64,000 nt of DNA from Bifidobacterium adolescentis ATCC 15703 (lineage in GTDB: Bacteria; Actinomycetota; Actinomycetes; Actinomycetales; Bifidobacteriaceae). The notes beneath the pieces are model-generated. The model ran no database searches. It was not told the origin of the DNA and saw nothing but the letters and a program-made list of their open reading frames with translations. The stretch lies in contig NC_008618.1 of assembly GCF_000010425.1 (NCBI RefSeq), forward strand, positions 241,946 to 305,945, given 5' to 3'. The stretch's first letter is position 1; the number at the start of each line of letters is the position of its first letter. This document shows, piece by piece, positions 42,967 through 50,614 of this stretch. The position numbers and the translations under genes were made by a program.

Positions 42967-45123
42967 ATGCCGACTTATGATTTGGGACTTGAACACGTTT
43001 CGCTCGCTTTCGCGACCAAGAATATTTTCACCGATGTGACGCAGGGCGTTTTCGAAGGCGACCGCATCGGCGTCGTCGGCAAGAACGGCGACGGCAAATC
43101 CACGCTGCTGCACCTGTTCAAAGGCACGCAGGAACCGGATTCCGGTCGCGTGACCATGCGCAATGGACTGACGTTCGGCATGCTCGACCAGCGTGACCCG
43201 CTCGACGACAACGCCACCGTGCGCGAAGCCGCGTTGGAAGGGCGAGAAGATTACGAATGGGCTGCGGAAACCAAATCGCGTGAGATTGTGGAGGCTCTGC
43301 TGGGCGGCATCAGTCTGGACGCGAAGATCGGCTCCCTGTCCGGCGGCCAGCGTCGCCGCGCCGACCTTGCCCGCCTGCTGCTCAAGGACTGGGACATTCT
43401 CGCGCTTGACGAGCCCACGAACCATTTGGACGTGGTGACCATCCACTGGCTCGCCGAGCACTTGAAGAACCGTTGGCCGTCCGGCCAGGGCGCGCTGCTG
43501 CTCGTCACCCACGACCGTTGGTTCCTCGACGAGGTATGCGAATCGATGTGGGAGGTCCACGACGGCGTGATCGACCCGTTCGAAGGCGGATATTCCGCGT
43601 ATATGCTGCAGCGCGTGGAGCGCGACCGCCAGGCCGACGTGCGCGAGACGAAGCGCCGCAACCTGGCTCGCAAGGAGCTTGCCTGGCTCACCCGTGGCGC
43701 CCGCGCCCGTTCCACCAAGCAGAAGTTCCATGTCAAGGCGGCGCGCGAGCTCATCGCCGACGTGCCACCGGTGCGCAACACGTTGGAGCTGAAGCAGATG
43801 GCCACGTCGCGTCTCGGCAAACAGGTGGTCGATCTCATCGATGTGACGCAGATCTTCGAACATGCGCAGGGAGAGGCCGATATCGATCCGGATGTGGCGG
43901 AAATGGAAGCTTCGGCCTCGCGCGTGGACGTGGTGCCGGCCATGTATGCCGAGCCGCAGGCGCACGGCAGCGTGGAGGTCGCCGTCGACGATCTGACCGA
44001 TCCGCGGTTGGTGGACGCCGGCGTGCCCGAGGCGCGACAGGCGGCGCAGGCCGCCCGGCAGGCCGAGGAGGAGTCGCACGAGTCGGGTGACGACGCCGAC
44101 GAGTCCACGCCGGAAGTCACGTCCGCGGCGCAGAAGGTCACCGTGACCGGCCGCAAGATCCTCGACGACGTGACGTGGCTGATCGGCCCGGGCGACCGCT
44201 TCGGCATCGTCGGCGCGAACGGTGCCGGCAAATCGACCCTGCTGAAGATCCTCGACGGCACGATCACCCCGACCGCCGGCCATGTGAACATCGGCAAGAC
44301 CGTGAAGTTCGCGGTGCTTTCGCAGCGTCTCGACGAGCTGGAGAAGCTCGGCAAGTACAAGATCAAGGAAGTGCTGAGCCGCTACAAGCCGAGCTACATC
44401 GTGGACGGCAAGGAGACCACGCCGGGGCAGATGATGGAGCGTCTCGGCTTCGAATCCGCACAGCTCATGACGCCGATCAAGGACCTCTCGGGCGGGCAGA
44501 AGCGCCGCATGCAGCTGCTGCTCATCCTGCTCGACGAGCCGAACGTGCTCATCATGGACGAGCCGGGCAACGACCTCGACACCGACATGCTCGCCGTGAT
44601 GGAGGATCTGCTCGACACTTGGCCGGGCACGCTGATCGTCGTCTCCCACGACCGCTACCTGCTCGAACGCGTCACCGACCAGCAGTTCGCGCTGATCGGC
44701 GGCAAGATCCGCCATCTGCCCGGTGGTGTGCAGGATTATCTCGACATGACCGAGGCCATCAAGAACGGTAAGGACCCGTTTGTGGACGAGAAGGCCGGCA
44801 AGGCTAGCAAGGGCGGTAATGCCGCTGCGTCCACGGGTGCTGCCGGCGACTCCTCATCCGTGTCTGCCGATGGCGACTCGACTGCTTCCGCGCCGAAGCT
44901 TACCGGCAAGGCGTTCCACGAGGCGTCCAAGCGCGTCGCTGCGATCGAACGCAAGCTGGCCAAGCTGGAGGAACAGAAGGCCGATCTGGAAGCGCAGATG
45001 GCCGCGCATGACCCAAGCGATTACGAAGGTCTGGGCAAGCTCAACGAGCAGTTGCAGTCCGTCACGGACGAGTCTGAATCCCTCGAAATGGAATGGATGG
45101 AGCTCTCCGAACAGCTCGAGTAG
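42967..45123 (+). CDS. ABC-F family ATPase (Uup/EttA-like)
   Basis: This 718-residue soluble protein has two ABC domains and no membrane segments, typical of ABC-F translation factors. NBD1 has Walker A GKNGDGKST (about 38-46), LSGGQRRR and ALDEPTNHLD. NBD2 has GANGAGKST, LSGGQKRR and IMDEPGNDLD, where the usual TNHLD is GNDLD. The inter-domain linker (about 220-390) is long, ending in an acidic Glu/Asp/Ala tract. A C-terminal coiled coil (KRVAAIERKLAKLEEQKADLEAQM, split by family) resembles the Uup DNA-binding tail. TACATT lies 8 bp before the ATG, and a GGTGAG is very close to it. Antibiotic-resistance ABC-F function cannot be excluded. Confidence 0.88.
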   Translation: MPTYDLGLEHVSLAFATKNIFTDVTQGVFEGDRIGVVGKNGDGKSTLLHLFKGTQEPDSGRVTMRNGLTFGMLDQRDPLDDNATVREAALEGREDYEWAAETKSREIVEALLGGISLDAKIGSLSGGQRRRADLARLLLKDWDILALDEPTNHLDVVTIHWLAEHLKNRWPSGQGALLLVTHDRWFLDEVCESMWEVHDGVIDPFEGGYSAYMLQRVERDRQADVRETKRRNLARKELAWLTRGARARSTKQKFHVKAARELIADVPPVRNTLELKQMATSRLGKQVVDLIDVTQIFEHAQGEADIDPDVAEMEASASRVDVVPAMYAEPQAHGSVEVAVDDLTDPRLVDAGVPEARQAAQAARQAEEESHESGDDADESTPEVTSAAQKVTVTGRKILDDVTWLIGPGDRFGIVGANGAGKSTLLKILDGTITPTAGHVNIGKTVKFAVLSQRLDELEKLGKYKIKEVLSRYKPSYIVDGKETTPGQMMERLGFESAQLMTPIKDLSGGQKRRMQLLLILLDEPNVLIMDEPGNDLDTDMLAVMEDLLDTWPGTLIVVSHDRYLLERVTDQQFALIGGKIRHLPGGVQDYLDMTEAIKNGKDPFVDEKAGKASKGGNAAASTGAAGDSSSVSADGDSTASAPKLTGKAFHEASKRVAAIERKLAKLEEQKADLEAQMAAHDPSDYEGLGKLNEQLQSVTDESESLEMEWMELSEQLE

Positions 45124-45187
45124 TCCCAGTCGGGCAAACTGATGGTGAGAGGCTTGTAGGCGTCGGTTTGGCGGTACGGAATGTGCA

Positions 45188-45221
45188 AAACCGACGCTGG
45201 CGATTCGCTCAGCGTCGGTTT
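45188..45221. terminator. Bidirectional terminator after the ABC-F gene
   Basis: A perfect 12-bp stem (45188-45199 with 45210-45221) with a 10-nt loop, A-rich on the left, lies between the ABC-F gene and the convergent toxin remnant. Confidence 0.75.
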
Positions 45222-45450
45222 ACCGGAATAATTCGTCGTGGCTGCCAGTACGCTCGAAGAACGCGACCGAATCGTTCGATGACCAGATCACCAGCCAGTC
45301 CCCGGCATTGGCGACATGGCATTCGTACCGTCCACGCCAATTGCCGGACAGGGTGTGCATGTTGTGGCGGCGGTGCAGCTCCTCCAGCGTTTTCGGGTGT
45401 GTAGCCATTCGTGCGACAGCAAGGTGTAGCGCTTGAGATATCAGTGTCAT
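45220..45450 (-). pseudogene. YafQ-like type II toxin, N-terminally truncated
   Basis: The 76-residue frame matches the C-terminal three-quarters of YafQ (RelE/ParE superfamily mRNA interferases): HTLSGNWRGRYECHV, GDWLVIW and FERTGSHDELF. The residues aligned with the YafQ catalytic set are retained (His32, His45, Asp51, Trp52, His71, Phe75). Similarity can be followed upstream to RKNKNM, which aligns with the YafQ segment before its Met, but the preceding 20 or so residues (first strand and helix) are absent and the frame meets a stop. No DinJ/RelB-like antitoxin is adjacent. It is probably a decayed toxin, though an active short form is not excluded. Confidence 0.65.
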
Positions 45451-45509
45451 ATTCTTGTTCTTACGGGGGTGGAGCTGTTCTCCGCAAGAACAACCAATGG
45501 GGGTGTCTC

Positions 45510-46049
45510 ATGAATCAAGTGATGCGAAGAAGCGTCTGTTGTTTGTTGTCGGCTTTGTTGCTGTGCTCATGCGCCGGTTGCGCGAATTCCGTGCACGAAA
45601 CCTCCGATGGTGACGCTGCTCGGAGCAGCAGCAAGAATGATGATGCTGCGGAGCAAGCGTATAAAGCATTTACTGTGGACGCTTTGGACCGTGTTGCCGC
45701 CGATGATCTCAATAACTCGGACAAATTGGTTCTGGTGAACAAGCTGGGCGCGAAATCCGTGCACGGCGATGGTGCTATTCCATTTGCCAAAAAGGTCGAC
45801 GAAAACCATATGTATTATGTCGTCTCCATGTGCAAACAGAAGGAGCAGGCTCCTTACTCACTTGTCCTCTACAAAGATGGACAGCCGCACACTTTAACCA
45901 CTAGGGAATCCTGTACGTCTAATGGAGTGGAAACAGTCTCTCTTCCGGCGAAGAATTTCCTTGGCGCCACCTCATTGTCCATTATCAATATCGGCAATAC
46001 GGATCTTGTTGTTTCCGTATATGAAGTAAAGGAAAGCCACCGTGAATAA
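45510..46049 (+). CDS. Predicted lipoprotein of unknown function
   Basis: This 179-residue protein is not recognised. The N-terminus is a lipoprotein signal (MNQVMRRSVCCLLSALLL) with possible lipobox cysteines at CSC or CAGC. A Ser/Asp/Asn-rich linker follows, then a probable beta-rich domain (HMYYVVSMCKQKEQAPYSLVLY). Two Cys in the mature part (in SMCKQ and ESCTS) might form a disulphide. The ATG at 45510 has TGGGGG upstream. Base composition is visibly more AT-rich than the neighbours, as in the adjacent two-component genes it converges on, so the block may have been acquired together. Confidence 0.7.
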   Translation: MNQVMRRSVCCLLSALLLCSCAGCANSVHETSDGDAARSSSKNDDAAEQAYKAFTVDALDRVAADDLNNSDKLVLVNKLGAKSVHGDGAIPFAKKVDENHMYYVVSMCKQKEQAPYSLVLYKDGQPHTLTTRESCTSNGVETVSLPAKNFLGATSLSIINIGNTDLVVSVYEVKESHRE

Positions 46050-46064
46050 ATGCTGGTGGCTGGT

Positions 46065-47192
46065 TTAATGTGTTTGATGAGTTAGCGGAATCGCTAGGGA
46101 CAATGACCATTCTTCATTTTCTGAATTTATGGTCATTGTCCCATTATGTTGTTGCGCAAAATCTTGTATGAGGGCTGTCCCGTAGTGATTTTCTGGAGCA
46201 CTATTTATTGCGGCGTTATATAGATTTGATGCGAAGATGCGGACCGCATCTGGTCCTACAGAGAGGATAAAAGCAAAAGCCCCGGGTTTCCCGTGTTTGG
46301 CAATGTTATTGAGAATTTCGGTACAAACCGTTTGCAACGATGGTAGTAGTGACTTGTCCATTGCGTTTAGATTCCCGCGGATTATTGGTGTCCCGGTAAA
46401 ACCCAGTATTCTCAGTCTTTTGCATTGAGCTTCTATATGTTGTTGAAAGAGCTCGTCCGCGTCTTCCTCTTTGTCTGTTTTAAGCTCATCGGTCATCGGG
46501 CTGATGATTTGAGTGCGAAGCTCATGTAATGCCTGCATGAGGACCTGTTCAATCTGTGGCAAAGTGTCGCTGCTCTCTGAGGACTCTTTTTTGCGGCACA
46601 GCAGAATCGCATATGTCATAGCTCCTGCGATGGAATCGTGCAGTATGTGAATTTCTTTGAGTCTTTTCTGCTGGCGTCGAACTTGTTCTTGTGCAATCGC
46701 CAAGTCCATTTTTCGTTGTGCTGTTTGCGCTTTCCATCTCACGGCAAAACCAACGCAGAATGCTCCAATGTAGGAGCATGCAAGCACGGGGATGCTTGGA
46801 TTGTAGTCGATGCCGCCTGTCCAATAGCCCAAAGGAAGTGCTAGTGCGCAAAGCAGCGGTCCCATGATGGCAAATTCAAATCGTTTGATTTCAAATGCGA
46901 TTATCCCGCATGCAAGCCATGTGCCATATAACGTCGAAGGGCCATCGCATATTGCCGGGATTATCGCGCATGCTATGTGTGTTACAAGAATCGCCATGCT
47001 TGCCGGTACGGGGAACCAGGCCAGTAGCAGCAGGGCGATGCAGTACGGAGCCAAATATAGCCATGACCAAGGTGACATATTTGGCCAAGCGGTCAGCTCG
47101 AGCAGGAAAAAGCAGATGCAGATAATGGATCCCGCTAAGTAGGGCTTGCGCACGGCCTTTGCCAATGACATTATTTGTTGGGGCAGCCTCAT
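46065..47192 (-). CDS. Sensor histidine kinase-like membrane protein with degenerate ATPase
   Basis: This protein of about 375 residues has roughly five to six N-terminal hydrophobic segments (about 28-160 counted from the upstream ATG at 47219). A coiled linker and a HisKA_3-like segment EIHILHDSIAGAMTYAILLC follow, with the phospho-acceptor His at about 194. The ATPase domain has a recognisable N-box (CTEILNNIAKHGKP), but the DxGxG G1 box is replaced by FASNLY and the G2 region is GTALIQDF. ATP binding may therefore be altered. The ATG at 47192 lies 2 bp after the response-regulator stop. The gene is AT-rich compared with the window. Confidence 0.75.
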   Translation of the reverse strand: MRLPQQIMSLAKAVRKPYLAGSIICICFFLLELTAWPNMSPWSWLYLAPYCIALLLLAWFPVPASMAILVTHIACAIIPAICDGPSTLYGTWLACGIIAFEIKRFEFAIMGPLLCALALPLGYWTGGIDYNPSIPVLACSYIGAFCVGFAVRWKAQTAQRKMDLAIAQEQVRRQQKRLKEIHILHDSIAGAMTYAILLCRKKESSESSDTLPQIEQVLMQALHELRTQIISPMTDELKTDKEEDADELFQQHIEAQCKRLRILGFTGTPIIRGNLNAMDKSLLPSLQTVCTEILNNIAKHGKPGAFAFILSVGPDAVRIFASNLYNAAINSAPENHYGTALIQDFAQQHNGTMTINSENEEWSLSLAIPLTHQTH

Positions 47193-47194
47193 CG

Positions 47195-47824
47195 TTATAT
47201 CCAACCGTTTCTTACGCACATCGCAACAGCTTCGGCACGACTATGAGCATGGAGCTTCTCGAAAGCTCGTCGTGCATATGTCTTTACCGATGCTTCGCTG
47301 ATATTCAGTTGGTGCGCAATAGTGGAAGTGGTGAATCCTCTCGCATAGCCGGCAATGATCTGTAATTCCTTGCCGGAAAGCCGCATGGAGTTTATGCTCT
47401 TCCCCGCCCACGACGCAACCTCGTCATTTCCAGTGGCTTTTCCGATGATTCGAACCAGTTGAATCGTGGGAATTTCTTTTGGAATAATCGCATAAAACGC
47501 ATCGGACCATTGTGCTCCGTATCTTTTTTCGTTTTCGTCATCCAAAAAGGCGCTGATACCAATGACGGCAATATCTGGATGTTGTTCCTTGATATGATGC
47601 GCTAATTCCGAGCCGTTCATCCCAGGCATTGCGATATCGGTAAGCACGGCTTGTGGCCTTTGTGCAGAGTCCCTCATGGCCTCAAGTGCTTGTTCTGCAG
47701 AGGTGACAGTCCACAGAATCCGTATTGGTGCGCATGTCTCGACCAACAAGCTTTGAATTGCGCTTGCGACCAGTGGATCATTATCCACAATCCCCAAAGT
47801 CGGATCATTGACAATCGTGCGCAT
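47195..47824 (-). CDS. NarL/LuxR-type response regulator
   Basis: This 209-residue response regulator has a receiver domain (acidic pair Asp14/Asp16, phospho-acceptor Asp63 in LTDIAMPGMNG, Ser92, Lys117) and a C-terminal LuxR helix-turn-helix (about 148-207: LSGKELQIIAGYARGFTTST, then ISEASVKTYARRAFEKL). All phosphorylation residues are present, in contrast to the weak ATPase site of its partner kinase. The kinase follows 2 bp downstream, so the pair is co-transcribed. Targets are unknown; the convergent lipoprotein gene is one candidate. Confidence 0.88.
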   Translation of the reverse strand: MRTIVNDPTLGIVDNDPLVASAIQSLLVETCAPIRILWTVTSAEQALEAMRDSAQRPQAVLTDIAMPGMNGSELAHHIKEQHPDIAVIGISAFLDDENEKRYGAQWSDAFYAIIPKEIPTIQLVRIIGKATGNDEVASWAGKSINSMRLSGKELQIIAGYARGFTTSTIAHQLNISEASVKTYARRAFEKLHAHSRAEAVAMCVRNGWI

Positions 47825-47941
47825 AATGCCCCCCCATTAGTCTGCTTCTTGCTCCAGAATAGACATTTTCCCACTGCTGCAAGGAATCATAGCGTTGCCG
47901 GTAGCGTATGTCGTGATTGAGATCAAAGCACGAATATATTG

Positions 47942-47962
47942 TACAAATAATTTGTATATAAT
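47942..47962 (+). promoter_or_regulatory. Palindrome and -10 box before the ArsR-type gene
   Basis: TACAAAT (47942-47948) and ATTTGTA (47950-47956) form a perfect inverted repeat, directly followed by a perfect TATAAT (47957-47962). The arrangement suggests autorepression of the downstream regulator. Confidence 0.6.
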
Positions 47963-47990
47963 GGGAGGCGATGGAAAGGAGTCTTCTACG

Positions 47991-48602
47991 ATGAACGATA
48001 CGAACTCCAACGAGGGGCAGCTGCCCGAAGACGCCGCAGTGACCGTGACCAGTGCCGATACTCTTCGGGCCATGGCGAGTCCTATTCGCATGAGGATCCT
48101 TGGAACGTTGCGGGTGAACGGCGAACAGACCGTGGGAAGCATCAGCGAGCAGCTTGGCGAGGCTCCCGGAGCCATCAGCTACCACTTGGGGCAGCTTGCG
48201 CATGCGGGACTAGTGAAAAAGGTGGAGTCTCCTGACGGAGATCGAAGAAAGAGCTGGTGGAAGGCCTGTCAAAGCGCCATTCGTCTGGGAAGGCCCGAAG
48301 AAAAGAACGGTACGGACGAGTCGAAGGCCATGGATCTGTTCCGGCGTTCCGCGGCGCTCTCCTACGAGATGGCCTACGAGCGTTTTCTGGACAGGCTGCC
48401 GGAATTGCCTCGGGAATGGGCTGATTCATGCACCAGCGATGATCATGTTCTGAACCTGACCGCCGAGGAGACGAGCTCGATGATCGAGGAACTCAATGAG
48501 GTCGTGCGCCGCTGGCAGATCAAGGCCGGCATGCACGGCGACGATGAGCTGGGCGTCGAACCCGTGGCTCTGATTCTGCAGGCCTTCAGGTGGGTCTCAT
48601 AA
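47991..48602 (+). CDS. ArsR-like winged-helix transcriptional regulator
   Basis: This 203-residue regulator has an ArsR/HTH_20-type domain: TLRAMASPIRMRILGTLRVN, VGSISEQLGEAPGAISYHLG with the recognition helix, and LVKKVESPDGDRRKSWW as the wing. The C-terminal half is not recognised and has no metal-binding Cys pattern, so a metal sensor is unlikely. The ATG at 47991 follows AAAGGAG. The MFS gene 89 bp downstream is the likely target, a common pairing for multidrug or small-molecule exporters. Confidence 0.85.
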   Translation: MNDTNSNEGQLPEDAAVTVTSADTLRAMASPIRMRILGTLRVNGEQTVGSISEQLGEAPGAISYHLGQLAHAGLVKKVESPDGDRRKSWWKACQSAIRLGRPEEKNGTDESKAMDLFRRSAALSYEMAYERFLDRLPELPREWADSCTSDDHVLNLTAEETSSMIEELNEVVRRWQIKAGMHGDDELGVEPVALILQAFRWVS

Positions 48603-48691
48603 GACGCCGGCGGGGTTGACGCATGAATCCACGAGCAAACCGGAAAGCGTGGGCGGAACAGTCGGAACAAGTGGGTTAATTGGAGCAAAGC

Positions 48692-49951
48692 ATGAGTGAA
48701 ACGACGAAATCATTCTGGCATTCCGCAGGGTATATCCCGTGGTTCACCGCCGATACGGCGTCGGCGGTCGGAGCGGCGCTGCGCGCACTGGCGATCAGTT
48801 TGCTCGGATATGCGGTGTCCGGCTCCACCATCGCCGCCGGGTGGCTCGGAACGTCGTCGATGATCGCGCAACAGGTTGCGAGCGTATTCGGAGGTACCTT
48901 CGTCGACAGGCATGACCGCAAACGGCTTATCGTGGCGAACGCCGTCGTCGGCGTTCTGGCTTGGGGCGCAATCGCGGTGCTGCTGCTGTGCGGCGCATTG
49001 TCGTTCCCCGTGTTGCTGTTGATCGCGGTGCTCGCATCCGGCATCAACGGATTTCTTGGGAGCGCTACGGATGCGATGCTTCGCTCGATCATCGATATCC
49101 GCTATTATCCCAAGGCGCGGAGCCTCAACGAGGGGCGCGACGCGACCATCACCATGGTAGGAGGGCCCATCGGAGGTTTCCTGTACAGCGTCGCTCCATG
49201 GCTGCCGTTCCTGGCGTCGGCTTGTATGTACGCCGTGGCCGGCGTCGCCGCCACCGGCGTCCGCGAATATGGTTCGGATGGCGGGCGTATCGGGGAACCG
49301 GATGGCGATGCAGCGAAGGGCGGTTTCTGCCACGATTTCCTGGAAGGCTGGTCATGGTCGCTGCATCGGAAAACGCTGGTGATCGTGCTCATCGTGGCGG
49401 CATTGGTCAATTTCGGCGTCAATGGCATCCAATATGCCATCCAGCTGCATCTGGTGTCGTGCGGAACCAATGCGACCCTCATCGGATTCATCAGTGGCGG
49501 CATATCGTTGACGATGCTTGTGGGATCGTTGCTGGCCGGCAAACTCAGCGATAAGGTTCCGGTCGGACCAACCGTGTGCCTCGCCTACCTGTTCATCTGC
49601 CTGTGCGCATTGCCGATGGCGTTGACCGACAACTATTGGGTCATGCTGGTTGCCAATTCGTTGGTTGGCCTGCCGTTCCCGTTGATCAACGCGATGCTCC
49701 TCGGTTTCATCTTCGCCAAGTCGCCTACGAGCATGCAGGGGCGTATTACTGTTACATTGACGGTTCCGGCCCAGGTGCTTTCGATGTTCTGTAGTGCTGT
49801 GGCTGGCACCTTGCTCCCGGTTTTTGGATTCCATGGCGCGGTGCTGTTGTTCCTCGCGGTTCTTGTGGCAAGTGCTGTGCTGGTGATATGTTCCCGTTCC
49901 ATTCGTAGCATTCCCAAGGCGGCGCAATGGGAACATACGATGTTGCGGTGA
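48692..49951 (+). CDS. MFS transporter
   Basis: This 419-residue protein has about 12 hydrophobic segments in two halves, with the MFS loop GGTFVDRHDRKRLIVANAVVG after the second helix. It resembles the drug:H+ or enterobactin-exporter-like MFS_3 group (GINGFLGSATDAMLRSIID; ARSLNEGRDATITMVGGPIGG). The ATG at 48692 follows TGGAG; an in-frame ATG at 48680 lacks a site. It is probably regulated by the ArsR-like protein upstream. The substrate is unknown. Confidence 0.85.
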   Translation: MSETTKSFWHSAGYIPWFTADTASAVGAALRALAISLLGYAVSGSTIAAGWLGTSSMIAQQVASVFGGTFVDRHDRKRLIVANAVVGVLAWGAIAVLLLCGALSFPVLLLIAVLASGINGFLGSATDAMLRSIIDIRYYPKARSLNEGRDATITMVGGPIGGFLYSVAPWLPFLASACMYAVAGVAATGVREYGSDGGRIGEPDGDAAKGGFCHDFLEGWSWSLHRKTLVIVLIVAALVNFGVNGIQYAIQLHLVSCGTNATLIGFISGGISLTMLVGSLLAGKLSDKVPVGPTVCLAYLFICLCALPMALTDNYWVMLVANSLVGLPFPLINAMLLGFIFAKSPTSMQGRITVTLTVPAQVLSMFCSAVAGTLLPVFGFHGAVLLFLAVLVASAVLVICSRSIRSIPKAAQWEHTMLR

Positions 49952-49961
49952 ATCGAAATAA

Positions 49962-50001
49962 AAAGCGCCGCCCCACGAAACGAATCGTGGGGCGGCGCTT
50001 T
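49962..50001. terminator. Bidirectional terminator between the MFS gene and ilvN
   Basis: A perfect 17-bp stem (49962-49978 with 49985-50001) with a 6-nt loop lies between convergent genes. AAA and TTT flank it on the two sides. Confidence 0.85.
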
Positions 50002-50027
50002 GTCGTAGGCAATGCCGCTCAGCCCGT

Positions 50028-50582
50028 TCAGCGACCGGTGATCTCGGAGCCGAGCACCTTCTCGCTCAGGGCTTTCGGGCCGCGGGTCACGGCCACCGCG
50101 CCGGAGCGGACCAGCTCGATGATGCCGTAATGCTCCAGCAGACCGAGCAGCGCATCGATCTTGCCTTCTGCGCCGGTGGCCTCGATGGTCAGCGACTCCG
50201 GATTCACGTCCACCACGCGCACGCGGAACAGACGCACGATCTCCAGCACGTCGGAGCGGTTGGACTCGTCGGCGGCCACCTTGATGAGCACCAACTCGCG
50301 CTCCACGGTGGTTTCCGGATCGAGATCCACGATCTTCAGCACATGCAGCAGCTTGTTGAGCTGTTTGATGATCTGCTCGAGCGGCACTTCCTCCACGTCG
50401 GCCGTGACGGTGACGCGGGAAATGTCCGGACGTTCGGTGGGGGAGACGGACAGCGAGTTGATGTTGAACGCGCGGCGGGCGAACAGGCCGGCGATACGCG
50501 CCAGCACGCCCGGACGGTTCTCGACGAGCACGGACAGCGTATGACGCTTGGAACCCGGCTGGGATGCAGGATAGTTTGCCAT
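50028..50582 (-). CDS. ilvN: Acetolactate synthase, regulatory small subunit
   Basis: IlvN activates the catalytic subunit and gives valine feedback inhibition. The 184-residue protein has the N-terminal ACT domain (HTLSVLVENRPGVLARIAGLFARRAFNINSLSV, here only in part) and the C-terminal small-subunit domain ending KALSEKVLGSEITGR. The ATG at 50582 has GGAAGGA upstream on the minus strand. It follows ilvB by 32 bp. A strong terminator lies downstream. Confidence 0.95.
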   Translation of the reverse strand: MANYPASQPGSKRHTLSVLVENRPGVLARIAGLFARRAFNINSLSVSPTERPDISRVTVTADVEEVPLEQIIKQLNKLLHVLKIVDLDPETTVERELVLIKVAADESNRSDVLEIVRLFRVRVVDVNPESLTIEATGAEGKIDALLGLLEHYGIIELVRSGAVAVTRGPKALSEKVLGSEITGR

Positions 50583-50614
50583 GATCGAAATGTCCTTCCT
50601 TACGCTCTACTCGT

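Noticed and set aside
45411..45509. N-terminal extension of the lipoprotein gene
   Set aside because: It would place 33 residues before a clear signal peptide and overlaps the toxin remnant; the ATG at 45510 gives a proper lipoprotein signal.
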